Shown piece by piece: positions 55,260-62,877 of a stretch of DNA of 64,000 nt (its first letter is position 1; the number at the start of each line of letters is the position of its first letter). Under the pieces are notes generated by a model that ran no database searches, was not told the DNA's origin, and worked only from the letters and a program-made list of their open reading frames with translations. Source of the stretch: Gammaproteobacteria bacterium (GTDB lineage Bacteria; Pseudomonadota; Gammaproteobacteria; Ga0077536); the NCBI GenBank assembly GCA_016209015.1, contig JACQWY010000013.1, positions 28,968-92,967 on the forward strand. Reading direction: 5' to 3'. Both the position numbers and the translations under genes were made by a program.

Positions 55260-55685
55260 ATGACTGAAAAGCACGCATCGTCACTTTCGCGCATCGCACT
55301 CGCGGGGCTCACTGCGGCGGTTTTCGCCGCAGCGCCGGGCCTCTCGGCCGCCGACAGCGGTGTGGAGAAGGCCGGCGAAGCCCGCTTCCAGCAGTACTGC
55401 GCGGTGTGTCACGGCAAGAACGCGAAGGGCGTCGGACCGTTCGCGGAACTGCTGAAGAAGGGGCCCGCGGATCTCACGGTCCTCAGCAAGAATGCGGGCG
55501 GCACGTTCCCGTTCGAACGCGTCCTGAAGACCATCGACGGCACGGAGCTGCCGATCGCCCATGGCGGGCGCGACATGCCGATCTGGGGCCAGGAATGGAA
55601 GTCGGGCGGCGCGGCGGGCGAAACCGGTGCTCGCGGCCAGGTCCTCGAGGTGATGATGTACCTGCGTTCCATCCAGGAGAAGTGA
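55260..55685 (+). CDS. Small exported cytochrome c, copy 1
   Basis: AAAGGAGG lies 7 bases before the ATG; the product has 141 residues. A signal peptide (about 1-31) precedes one haem site CAVCH (47-51), and MPIWG near residue 105 supplies the usual axial methionine. It therefore looks like a class I monohaem cytochrome. It shares the haem-site surroundings, the MPIWGQEW block and the C-terminal VMMYLRSIQ with the next gene. A good intrinsic terminator follows at 55695-55723. It is likely a periplasmic electron carrier tied to the copper genes. Confidence 0.9.
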   Translation: MTEKHASSLSRIALAGLTAAVFAAAPGLSAADSGVEKAGEARFQQYCAVCHGKNAKGVGPFAELLKKGPADLTVLSKNAGGTFPFERVLKTIDGTELPIAHGGRDMPIWGQEWKSGGAAGETGARGQVLEVMMYLRSIQEK

Positions 55686-55694
55686 GCGCAGCGA

Positions 55695-55723
55695 CCCGGC
55701 CGCGCCCGGCGCGGCCGGGTTTT
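55695..55723 (+). terminator. Intrinsic terminator after the first small cytochrome
   Basis: CCCGGCCGCG (55695-55704) and CGCGGCCGGG (55710-55719) form a perfect 10-bp stem with a 5-base loop, followed at once by TTTT. This is the clearest rho-independent terminator in the window and separates the copC-copD-cytochrome unit from what follows. Confidence 0.8.
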
Positions 55724-55816
55724 CCCCCGGCCCCCGCGCCGTGTATGCTCACCCCGCGCGTCCGGGAGCGGCGTCCCGCGGCGCCAGCGCGACCGTGGGT
55801 CGCAGGAGGTGGTGCG

Positions 55817-56224
55817 ATGCATGAATTCCCCGTGCGCCCGGCGGCCCTCGCCGCGACGCTGTTCGCGACGGCCGGTGCGGCGCATGCCGCCGATTCCGTC
55901 GAGTCGGCCGGCAAAGCGCGCTATCTGCAGGAATGCGCGTTCTGTCATGGCGACGATGCGAAGGGCAACGGCCCGTTCGCGCTCCTGCTCAAGAAGCAGC
56001 CCACCGATCTCACCCGGCTCGCGCAGGCGAACGGCGGGCAGTTCCCGTTCGACAAGGTATTCGCGAGCGTCGACGGCCGCACGCGTCCGCTCGCTCACGG
56101 CACGGCCGAGATGCCGATCTGGGGGCAGGAATGGCGCCTGGAGGAGGGCGCCGGCGCCGAAGCCGCGCTGCGCGGCCGTCTGCTCGAGGTGATGATGTAC
56201 CTGCGTTCGATCCAGCAGAAATGA
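55817..56224 (+). CDS. Small exported cytochrome c, copy 2
   Basis: AGGAGG lies upstream of the ATG at 55817; the product is 135 residues. It has a signal peptide (about 1-25), haem site CAFCH (40-44) and MPIWGQEW as the methionine-ligand region, and ends in VMMYLRSIQQK. It is clearly paralogous to the cytochrome 0.5 kb upstream, although a terminator separates the two, so they may be expressed under different conditions. TATGCT at 55743-55748 might be its -10 box. Confidence 0.9.
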   Translation: MHEFPVRPAALAATLFATAGAAHAADSVESAGKARYLQECAFCHGDDAKGNGPFALLLKKQPTDLTRLAQANGGQFPFDKVFASVDGRTRPLAHGTAEMPIWGQEWRLEEGAGAEAALRGRLLEVMMYLRSIQQK

Positions 56225-56264
56225 GCGCCGCGCGAGCCCAGCCGTTCGCTGCACCGTCCCGCGC

Positions 56265-56630
56265 GTGATTTTCGATTCCACTCCCCGTCACCGCCGCGGC
56301 CGCGTGCTGCTCGCCGCGCTGCTCGGCTTCGCGCTCACGTTCCAGGCGCTCGTCGCCGCGATCCACGTCCATCCGCTCGCCGAGCTCGGAATCACCGTCC
56401 TGGCGACCGACGACGGCGCCGCGGCGCCGGGCGTGCCGAAAGTCCACGACGAGCTGAACTGCCCGCTGTGCCTGCTGCTGAAGGGCGGTTCGGCCTATGT
56501 CCCGCCCGCGGTCGTCGGCGTCGTGCCGCTGCCCGCGGCCACGCTCGCGATCCCCGCCCGGGAAGCGCCGCCGGCGCGTCCCGTCGCCCGTTCTCCCGTC
56601 CAGCCCCGGGCCCCGCCCGTCCTCGTCTGA
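56265..56630 (+). CDS. DUF2946-like small protein with CPLC motif
   Basis: The 121-residue protein starts at GTG 56265 without a clear ribosome binding site. It has one hydrophobic helix (about 14-33), then HVHPL, and a CPLC pair at about residue 67, the hallmark of small DUF2946 membrane proteins often found beside copper or siderophore genes. The C-terminal part is Pro/Ala-rich. The two histidines and the cysteine pair could bind a metal ion; function is unknown. Confidence 0.62.
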   Translation: MIFDSTPRHRRGRVLLAALLGFALTFQALVAAIHVHPLAELGITVLATDDGAAAPGVPKVHDELNCPLCLLLKGGSAYVPPAVVGVVPLPAATLAIPAREAPPARPVARSPVQPRAPPVLV

Positions 56631-56734
56631 TCCCGCGCTCCTGAAGGGCCCGCACCGCTGGGTGGGGGCGGATCTTGCCTGCGTCCGGGCCGGTCGCCGC
56701 GTGCGGCCGTCCGACGCGATACGAGGACCACGTC

Positions 56735-58081
56735 ATGACTCGTCGCACCTTCGTGCCTGCCGCCGTTCTGGCCGCGGGCAGTTGCCTGTTCTTGTCCGCG
56801 GCGTCCGCCGCGGAGTCGGCGGAGTACGCCGACATCAAGCGCCAGATCGCCGCGTTGAAGAGCGATTACGAGGGCCGCATCGCCACGCTCGAGCAGCGGC
56901 TCGCCGCCGCCGAGCGGACGGCGCGTGCGGCCGAAGCGAAAGCCGCGGCCGCCGAGGCCGGCGCCACGCAGGCGGCCGTCGTCGCGCCACTGCCGGCGCC
57001 GGCGCCCGCCGCGAGTGCGAGTGCCTTCAATCCCGCGATCAGCGGCGTGCTGATGGGCACGCTAGGCGCGAACACACGCAATCCGGACACGCAGCACATC
57101 AGCGGCTTTGCGCCCGCACCCGGGACCGAGTTCGCGCCGCGCGGCTTCTCGCTCGGCGAATCCGAGCTCGTGTTCGCCGCGAGCATCGATCAGACGCTCA
57201 CCGGCCAGCTCGTGCTCGCCGTCGCGCCTGACGACACGATCGCAGTCGAAGAGGCCTACGTGCAGAGCTCGAGCCTGCCCTGGGGCTTCACGGTGAAAGC
57301 CGGGCGCTTCTTCTCGGGCATCGGCTACCTCAACGAAAAGCACGCCCATGCCTGGGACTTCGTCGACGCGCCGCTGCCCTATGTCGCGCTGCTCGGCACG
57401 CAGTTCGGCGACGACGGCGTGCAACTGCGCTGGGTCGCGCCGACGGACACGTTCCTCGAATTCGGCGCGGAAGCGTTCCGTGGCGATGCGTTCCCGGCCG
57501 GCAACGGGCCGAATCACGGCCTCGGTGCCGGCAGCGTGTTCGTGCACACCGGCGGCGATATCGGTGAGAGCGCGAGCTGGCTCGCCGGGCTCTCGTATCT
57601 GCAGACGCGCGCGAGCGATCGCGAGACGGACGGCGATCTGTTCAGCGGCCGCGATCACCTCGCCATCGCGAGCCTCGTCTACAAGTGGGCGCCGCTCGGT
57701 AATCCCACCGTCAGCAATCTCGTCCTGAACGGCGAATACCTCTACGACCGCAACGAGGGCCGCTTCGACGGCCTGCCGCTGCGCGCGACGCGCGACGGCT
57801 GGTATCTGCAGGGCGTCTATCAGTTCATGCCGCGCTGGCGCGTCGGTTTCCGCCACGACGAAGTCGACGCGGGAGACGTGCCGGCCTCATTCGCGGGCAC
57901 GGTGCTCGACGCTGCCGGCCACACGCCACGTCGCGACACGGCGCTGCTCGAGTTCGACACGAGCGAGTTCGCACGCTGGCGCCTGCAATACACGCACGAC
58001 GACTCCGACGCGCGCGGTGGCGACGCCGTGCAGCTCAATTACAACGTCACGTTCGGGCCCCACGGCGCCCATCGCTTCTGA
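56735..58081 (+). CDS. Outer-membrane beta-barrel protein of the zinc block
   Basis: The 448-residue protein starts at ATG 56735 with GAGGA upstream. A signal peptide (about 1-26) is followed by a coiled coil (about 28-75, many Ala, Glu and Arg), an Ala/Pro linker and then repeated amphipathic beta strands (about 90-448) ending in GAHRF with a terminal Phe. The coiled coil plus barrel is similar to trimeric porins. The ZnuA gene follows 12 bp later, suggesting a metal-uptake pore. I cannot name the exact family. Confidence 0.75.
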   Translation: MTRRTFVPAAVLAAGSCLFLSAASAAESAEYADIKRQIAALKSDYEGRIATLEQRLAAAERTARAAEAKAAAAEAGATQAAVVAPLPAPAPAASASAFNPAISGVLMGTLGANTRNPDTQHISGFAPAPGTEFAPRGFSLGESELVFAASIDQTLTGQLVLAVAPDDTIAVEEAYVQSSSLPWGFTVKAGRFFSGIGYLNEKHAHAWDFVDAPLPYVALLGTQFGDDGVQLRWVAPTDTFLEFGAEAFRGDAFPAGNGPNHGLGAGSVFVHTGGDIGESASWLAGLSYLQTRASDRETDGDLFSGRDHLAIASLVYKWAPLGNPTVSNLVLNGEYLYDRNEGRFDGLPLRATRDGWYLQGVYQFMPRWRVGFRHDEVDAGDVPASFAGTVLDAAGHTPRRDTALLEFDTSEFARWRLQYTHDDSDARGGDAVQLNYNVTFGPHGAHRF

Positions 58082-58093
58082 GAGGACGACATC

Positions 58094-58993
58094 ATGAGAA
58101 CAGTCATCATCATGCTGGCGGCGCTGCTCTACGCACTGCCGGCTCACGCGGCGCTGAAAGTGTTCGCCTGCGAGCCCGAGTGGGGCGCGCTCGCGACCGA
58201 GCTCGCCGGCGACAGAGTCGAGCTCTACGTCGCGACCACGGGACGTCAGGATCCGCATCAGATCCAGGCCCGGCCGAGCCTCATCGCGAAAGCGCGGCAG
58301 GCGGACCTGCTCGTCTGCACGGGCGCGGAGCTCGAGATCGGCTGGCTGCCGATGGTGCAGCGCCAGGCCGGCAATCCGCGCATCCAGCCCGGCGCGCCCG
58401 GCGATTTCCAGGCCGCCTCCGCGGTGCGCCTGCTCGAGATCCCGACCGTGCTCGATCGCGCGAACGGCGACGTGCACGCGTCCGGGAATCCGCACTTCCA
58501 GACCGATCCGCGCAACATCGGGCTCGTCGCCGCGGCGCTGGCGCAGAAGCTCGCGGCGCTCGATGCGCCGAACGGCGCGTTCTACGCCGCGCGGGCCCGG
58601 GATTTCGCGACGCGCTGGAACGCGGCGATCGCGCGCTGGGCGGGCGCGGCCGCGGCTTTGAAGGATCAGCCGGTCGCGGTCTCGCACCACAGTTGGACGT
58701 ATCTCTTCACCTGGCTCGGCCTGCGTGAGGTAATCGCGCTCGAGCCGAAGCCCGGCGTGCCGCCGTCCTCGGGTTATCTCGCCCAGGTGCTCGCGACCGT
58801 CGCGGCGCAGCCGGTGAAGATGGTGATCCGTGCCGCCTACGAGGATCCGAAGCCTTCGGAGTTCCTCGCCGAACGCGCTCGGATCCCGGCGGTCGAGCTG
58901 CCGTTCACGGTCGGCGGCACGGACGAGGCGATAGATCTCTTCGCGCTGTTCGACGACACGATCGCACGGCTGACGAAGGCGCTCGCGCCGTGA
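58094..58993 (+). CDS. znuA: Zinc/manganese ABC transporter substrate-binding protein (ZnuA-like)
   Basis: The 299-residue protein has a signal peptide (about 1-20). Metal-ligand regions of the ZnuA/TroA cluster are visible: DPHQIQARPS (first His), HASGNPHFQTDPRNI (second His), SHHSWTYLFTWLGL (third) and a late Glu/Asp. The long His-rich loop of many ZnuA proteins is missing. It would capture Zn2+ or Mn2+ in the periplasm for the permease that follows with a 4-bp overlap (GTGA). Confidence 0.87.
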   Translation: MRTVIIMLAALLYALPAHAALKVFACEPEWGALATELAGDRVELYVATTGRQDPHQIQARPSLIAKARQADLLVCTGAELEIGWLPMVQRQAGNPRIQPGAPGDFQAASAVRLLEIPTVLDRANGDVHASGNPHFQTDPRNIGLVAAALAQKLAALDAPNGAFYAARARDFATRWNAAIARWAGAAAALKDQPVAVSHHSWTYLFTWLGLREVIALEPKPGVPPSSGYLAQVLATVAAQPVKMVIRAAYEDPKPSEFLAERARIPAVELPFTVGGTDEAIDLFALFDDTIARLTKALAP

Positions 58994-59754
58994 GCTTCGG
59001 CGCGATCGATCTGCAGGTCATCGGGCCGGCGCTCGTCGCCGGCCTGCTGGTGCTGTCGACGCACGTGCCGCTCGGCCAGCAGGTGCTGGCGCGCGGCATC
59101 ATCTTCATCGATCTCGCGATCGCCCAGGTCGCGGGCCTCGGCGTGATCGCGGCCGACAGCTTCGGCTGGGAGCCGCAGGGCCTCGAAGTGCAGATCGCCG
59201 CGACGCTCGCGGCACTCGCCGGCGCGCTCCTGCTGACGTTCACGGAGCGGCGCTGGCCGCGCGTGCAGGAAGCGCTCATCGGCGTGCTGTTCGTCGCCGC
59301 GGCGAGTCTCGAGATGCTGCTGCTCGCGAACAATCCGCACGGCGGCGAGCATCTCAAGGATCTGCTCGTCGGCCAGATCCTGTGGGTGACGCCGCGGAGC
59401 CTCGTGCCGGTCGCGGTGCTGTACGCGCTGCTGCTCGCGCTGTGGCTCGGTCTCGGCACTCGCCTCGGCAAGCTCGGCTTCTACGTCGTCTTCGCGCTCG
59501 CCGTCACGCAGTCCGTGCAACTCGTGGGCGTCTACCTCGTGTTCGCGAGCCTGATCATCCCGGCGCTCGCCGCGCGTGGCGTGCGGCCGGCGCGGCGCCT
59601 CGCGGGAGGCTACGGCATCGGGGCCGTCGGCTACGTCGTGGGTCTCGTGCTGTCGTCCCTGTACGACCTGCCGACCGGCGCGGTGATCGTCTGCGCCTTG
59701 TCAGTGCTGCTCGCCTTCTGCCTGGCGGCGATCCGGCACGAGCCCGCAATATGA
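58990..59754 (+). CDS. znuB: Metal ABC transporter permease (ZnuB-like)
   Basis: The 254-residue permease begins at GTG 58990, overlapping the znuA-like stop. About eight helices are present, including QQVLARGIIFIDLAIAQVAGLG and the VLFVAAASLEMLLLANNPHG block typical of ABC-3 family permeases for Zn2+/Mn2+. It needs an ATP-binding subunit, which is not encoded anywhere in this window. Confidence 0.88.
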   Translation: MSFGAIDLQVIGPALVAGLLVLSTHVPLGQQVLARGIIFIDLAIAQVAGLGVIAADSFGWEPQGLEVQIAATLAALAGALLLTFTERRWPRVQEALIGVLFVAAASLEMLLLANNPHGGEHLKDLLVGQILWVTPRSLVPVAVLYALLLALWLGLGTRLGKLGFYVVFALAVTQSVQLVGVYLVFASLIIPALAARGVRPARRLAGGYGIGAVGYVVGLVLSSLYDLPTGAVIVCALSVLLAFCLAAIRHEPAI

Positions 59755-59786
59755 TCCGGATCGCGTTTCCGAGGACGACACTCCCC

Positions 59787-59792
59787 TAGATT
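59787..59792 (+). promoter_or_regulatory. Possible -10 box, perhaps giving a leaderless mRNA
   Basis: TAGATT ends six bases before the ATG at 59799, so a transcript starting at normal distance would begin at or next to the start codon. There is also no ribosome binding site before this ATG. Confidence 0.3.
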
Positions 59793-59798
59793 GTCGCC

Positions 59799-60458
59799 AT
59801 GGATCTGGTGGCCGAACTCGTGAGTCCGACCTGGTGCTGGGGCACGTGGGTGCTGTTCGTCGTCGTGCTCGTGCATTCGGCCTGGCGCGCGCCGTGGTGG
59901 TGGCTCAGGCAACCGGGATCGGTGAACGTCTTCATGGGCGCGCTGACCGGCGTGCTCGTGATCTGGCAGATCCGCGCAGGCCTCGGCCCGGGACCGTATC
60001 TCCATCTCCTCGGCGCGACGCTGCTCACGCTCGCATTCGGCTGGCAGCTCGCGTTCATCGGCCTCGCGCTCGTGATCGCCGGCGATACGGCGTTCGGCGG
60101 CGACTGGGCGAGCTACGGCGTGAACGCGCTCGTCAGCGGCGTCGTGCCGGTCACCGTGGCCTGGCGCTTCGCCCACCTCGTCGAGCGCGTCGGCAGCAAT
60201 TTCTTCCTCTACGTGTTCGGCATCGCCTTCGCGGGCGGCGCGGTGACGATCGCCGCCGTCGCGGCCGCGAGCGTCGGCGTGCTCGTCAGCTCCCATCCGG
60301 AGCGCATCGATTATTTCATCCAGGAGTATCTGCCGACGTGGATCCTGCTGCTGTTCCCGGAGGCGTTCGTGACCGGCGGCCTGCTCACACTCGCCGTCGT
60401 GTATCGTCCGGCGTGGATCGTCTCGTTCGACGACCGGCGGTATATCGACGGGCATTGA
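59799..60458 (+). CDS. CbiM-like energy-coupling-factor permease protein
   Basis: The 219-residue membrane protein has about six helices. YLHLLGATLLTLAFGWQLAF recalls the CbiM/NikM family segment with its conserved histidine, and VGSNFFLYVFGIAFAGGA fits the same group. CbiM proteins are the substrate-capturing parts of cobalt/nickel ECF transporters and normally start MHIxDG; that motif is absent here, so metal choice is uncertain. No CbiQ or CbiO neighbour is present. It follows the zinc permease by 44 bp. Confidence 0.65.
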   Translation: MDLVAELVSPTWCWGTWVLFVVVLVHSAWRAPWWWLRQPGSVNVFMGALTGVLVIWQIRAGLGPGPYLHLLGATLLTLAFGWQLAFIGLALVIAGDTAFGGDWASYGVNALVSGVVPVTVAWRFAHLVERVGSNFFLYVFGIAFAGGAVTIAAVAAASVGVLVSSHPERIDYFIQEYLPTWILLLFPEAFVTGGLLTLAVVYRPAWIVSFDDRRYIDGH

Positions 60459-60475
60459 GGCGGCGGGAGAGGCAA

Positions 60476-60545
60476 GGGGCCCGACGCGTGCGGGCGACTC
60501 GCGCAGCGGGTTATCCACGGGGGTCAGACCCCGGCTTCCAGAGCG
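60476..60545. repeat. REP-like palindromic element, copy 2
   Basis: The right arm (60515-60532) is the reverse complement of GGGGTCTGACCCCCGTGG, matching copy 1 at 44.8 kb. The left arm (60476-60493) is a degenerate partner with 14 of 18 matches. The flank 60533-60545 is the same CGCTCTGGAAGCC as in copy 1, inverted. It again sits between convergent genes. Confidence 0.65.
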
Positions 60546-60679
60546 CGAACCGGTGGCCAGGGAAATTTCCCGCGATCGATGCGCCGCCTTCGCCGGCACG
60601 TCCCATGAAGAGACCTCGTCGTCGGGCGATGGCGGCCGGTACGGCACGAGCGCGCGATGACGCCTGCGGCTGATCCGGC

Positions 60680-61114
60680 CTACGCGTGGGCCTGCACGAA
60701 CTTCACGAGTTGCCCGAGATTCAGTGCCCCTGCCTGCCGCGCGACCTCGCGTCCCTGCTTGAAGACGATCAGCGTCGGAATGCTGCGGATGCCGTATTCA
60801 CCGGCCACGTTCGGCGCGGCATCGGTGTCGAGCTTCGCGAAGCGCACGCCGGGCTCGAGTTGCGCCGCGGCCTGCGCGAAATGCGGCGCCATCATCTTGC
60901 ACGGGCCGCACCAGTCCGCCCAGAAATCGACGACGACCGGCAAATCCGTGCGATCGAGGAAATTGTGGAAATTTTCCTGCTTCAATTCGACGGGCGCGCC
61001 GGTGAAGAGGGCTTCGTGGCAGGCGCCGCATTTCGGCTTCTCGGCGAGGCGCGCGCGCGGCAGGCGGTTCGTGGCCCCGCACGACGGGCAACTGAGGTGT
61101 AGGGTGTCGTTCAT
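60680..61114 (-). CDS. trxC: Thioredoxin 2 (TrxC-type)
   Basis: The 144-residue protein has an N-terminal zinc ribbon with two CXXC pairs (C9/C12 and C29/C32) and a thioredoxin domain with the active site WCGPC (68-72) and SIPTLIVF cis-proline loop. This combination defines TrxC. It is cytoplasmic, reduces disulfides and is often induced by oxidative stress. It faces away from the NnrS gene; about 220 bp separate its end from the CbiM-like gene, mostly REP-like element. Confidence 0.95.
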   Translation of the reverse strand: MNDTLHLSCPSCGATNRLPRARLAEKPKCGACHEALFTGAPVELKQENFHNFLDRTDLPVVVDFWADWCGPCKMMAPHFAQAAAQLEPGVRFAKLDTDAAPNVAGEYGIRSIPTLIVFKQGREVARQAGALNLGQLVKFVQAHA

Positions 61115-61338
61115 GAGCAGCAGATGTGGGCGCGCGCGCGGCTTTCAAGGGCCCGGCTCCGCTTCACTTGCATCAAGGCGCGCCGGCGTGGCGGTTTGCG
61201 ATGCTCTCGCGTACCGGTCTGCGCCGCGGTGCGAATACGCATAGCCCCGGTGGATGCCTTGTCGAACCGTACAGGCAGCCGCCCGCCCGAACGCCGCGGC
61301 GCGGATCGGAATTCGTTTCCGGTTTCGCGGAGGGCATC

Positions 61339-62517
61339 ATGGCCGCCATACTCGAGTTCCGTCACATGAGTCGTCAGAGCGTTTTCCTCAGCCTCGGTTT
61401 CAGACCCTTCTTCCTCGGTGCGGCGGCCCACGCCGCCCTCCTGCTGCCGCTGTGGCTCGCGCTCTATGCGCTCGGCGTGCACCTGCCGCTGCGTTTCGAG
61501 CCCCTCGTGTGGCATGCCCACGAAATGGTGTTCGGCTACACGGGTGCGGTCATCGCGGGTTTCCTGCTCACCGCGATCCCGAACTGGACGGGACGCGCGC
61601 CGCTGACCGGTGTGCCGCTCGGTCTGCTCTTCGCGAGCTGGCTCGCGGGCCGCCTCGCGCTCGCGCTCGGCAGCACGTTCGGGCCGCTCGCTAGCCTCGT
61701 CGACATCGCGTTTCCGGTGCTGCTCGCAATCTGGGTGTGGCGCGAGATCCTGTCGTCCTCCTATCGCAACGGCACGCTCGTCGGCGCGATGGTCACGTTT
61801 TTCGCGCTCGCGAACGCGGGCTTCCACGTCCAGTACGCGATCGGCGGCGGCTACGTCACGGGCTATCGCGCCGGACTGCTCGCGATTGCGGTGCTGATTT
61901 CGATCATCGGCGGGCGCATCGTACCGGCCTTCACGCGCAACTGGCTCGTCGCGCACGGCGCCAAGGAACAGCCGCGCGTCTCGCCGCGCCTCGATCACCT
62001 CGTCATCGCGACGACCGTGCTTGCGCTCGCCGTGTGGCTCGCGCAGCCCTACGGGATCGCGGCGGCAGTGCTGCTCGCCGCCGCGGCGGCGGTGCAGAGC
62101 TGGCGTCTCGCGGGCTGGCGCGGCTTCGCGACGCGCGAGGAGCCGCTGCTCTTCGTGCTGCACGCGGGCTATGCCTGGATCCCGCTCGCGCTCACGCTGC
62201 TCGCGCTGGCCGCGGTCTTTCCGGCCGTGCCGGCGACCACCGCGTTGCACGCGCTGACCGCCGGGGCGATCGGGACGATGACGATCGCCGTGATGAGCCG
62301 CGCCTCGCTCGGCCACACCGGCCATCCGCTCACCGCGGATCGCCGGCTCACGGCGTGCTACGTGCTCGTCGGCGCCGGGGCGCTGCTGCGTGTGGCGGCG
62401 CCCTGGCTGCCGGTCGGCTATGTCACCGCGGTCAGCGTGAGCGGTCTCGTGTGGGCCGCGGGCTTCCTCGGCTTCCTCGTGCGCTTTGCGCCGTCGTGGC
62501 TCTCGCCGCGCGCCTGA
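61339..62517 (+). CDS. nnrS: NnrS family haem/copper membrane protein
   Basis: From ATG 61339 (GGAGGG 5 bases upstream) the product has 392 residues and about twelve helices. It begins FLSLGFRPFFLGAAAHAALL and contains FEPLVWHAHEMVFGYTGAVIAGFLLTAIPNW in pieces, GGRIVPAFTRNW, and LTAGAIGTMTIAVMSRASLGHTG near the end, all characteristic NnrS motifs rich in histidine. NnrS proteins contain haem and copper and relieve nitric oxide stress in denitrifiers. No nitrite or nitric oxide reductase genes are nearby. Confidence 0.92.
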   Translation: MAAILEFRHMSRQSVFLSLGFRPFFLGAAAHAALLLPLWLALYALGVHLPLRFEPLVWHAHEMVFGYTGAVIAGFLLTAIPNWTGRAPLTGVPLGLLFASWLAGRLALALGSTFGPLASLVDIAFPVLLAIWVWREILSSSYRNGTLVGAMVTFFALANAGFHVQYAIGGGYVTGYRAGLLAIAVLISIIGGRIVPAFTRNWLVAHGAKEQPRVSPRLDHLVIATTVLALAVWLAQPYGIAAAVLLAAAAAVQSWRLAGWRGFATREEPLLFVLHAGYAWIPLALTLLALAAVFPAVPATTALHALTAGAIGTMTIAVMSRASLGHTGHPLTADRRLTACYVLVGAGALLRVAAPWLPVGYVTAVSVSGLVWAAGFLGFLVRFAPSWLSPRA

Positions 62518-62694
62518 GCACTTCTCCGCAAACGGCAGCAGTGCCGGATCTTACCGAGCGTCGCTGACCTCCTCGCGTGCCATCCGCCCGGACGGGTGAC
62601 CGGCACGCGGTTCATTCGGGAACGAGCCGGCCCGGCGCGGCGTCTGCACCGCTGATGCCGGGCGTCCGTTGCCATCACACACAGGAGGGCCGAC

Positions 62695-62877
62695 ATGGTC
62701 ACGCACACGTTCAGGAATTCTTTCGCGGCACTCGCCGCCGTCAGCACGCTCGCCGCCGCGCCGCAGGCCGGCGCTCCGATGGCGGAGCGCGCGCGCTATC
62801 GGCTATTCTCCCGCGACGCGGATCCCTGGCGCGGACCGCCCACGACGAGAGCAGGAGGGGAGCGATGGCTGAGCTGA
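62695..62877 (+). CDS. Small predicted exported protein
   Basis: AGGAGG at 62683-62688 is well spaced from ATG 62695, which opens 60 codons. The product starts MVTHTFRNSFAALAAVSTLA with a signal-like hydrophobic stretch ending in an Ala-rich region. It overlaps the next gene's start by 13 bp. No family is recognised. It could be a real small secreted protein or only a translation-coupling leader. Confidence 0.4.
   Translation: MVTHTFRNSFAALAAVSTLAAAPQAGAPMAERARYRLFSRDADPWRGPPTTRAGGERWLS

Noticed and set aside
60560..60571. GGGAAATTTCCC palindrome between the REP-like element and trxC
   Set aside because: It is a perfect 12-bp palindrome but sits downstream of both flanking genes, so an operator role is unlikely.
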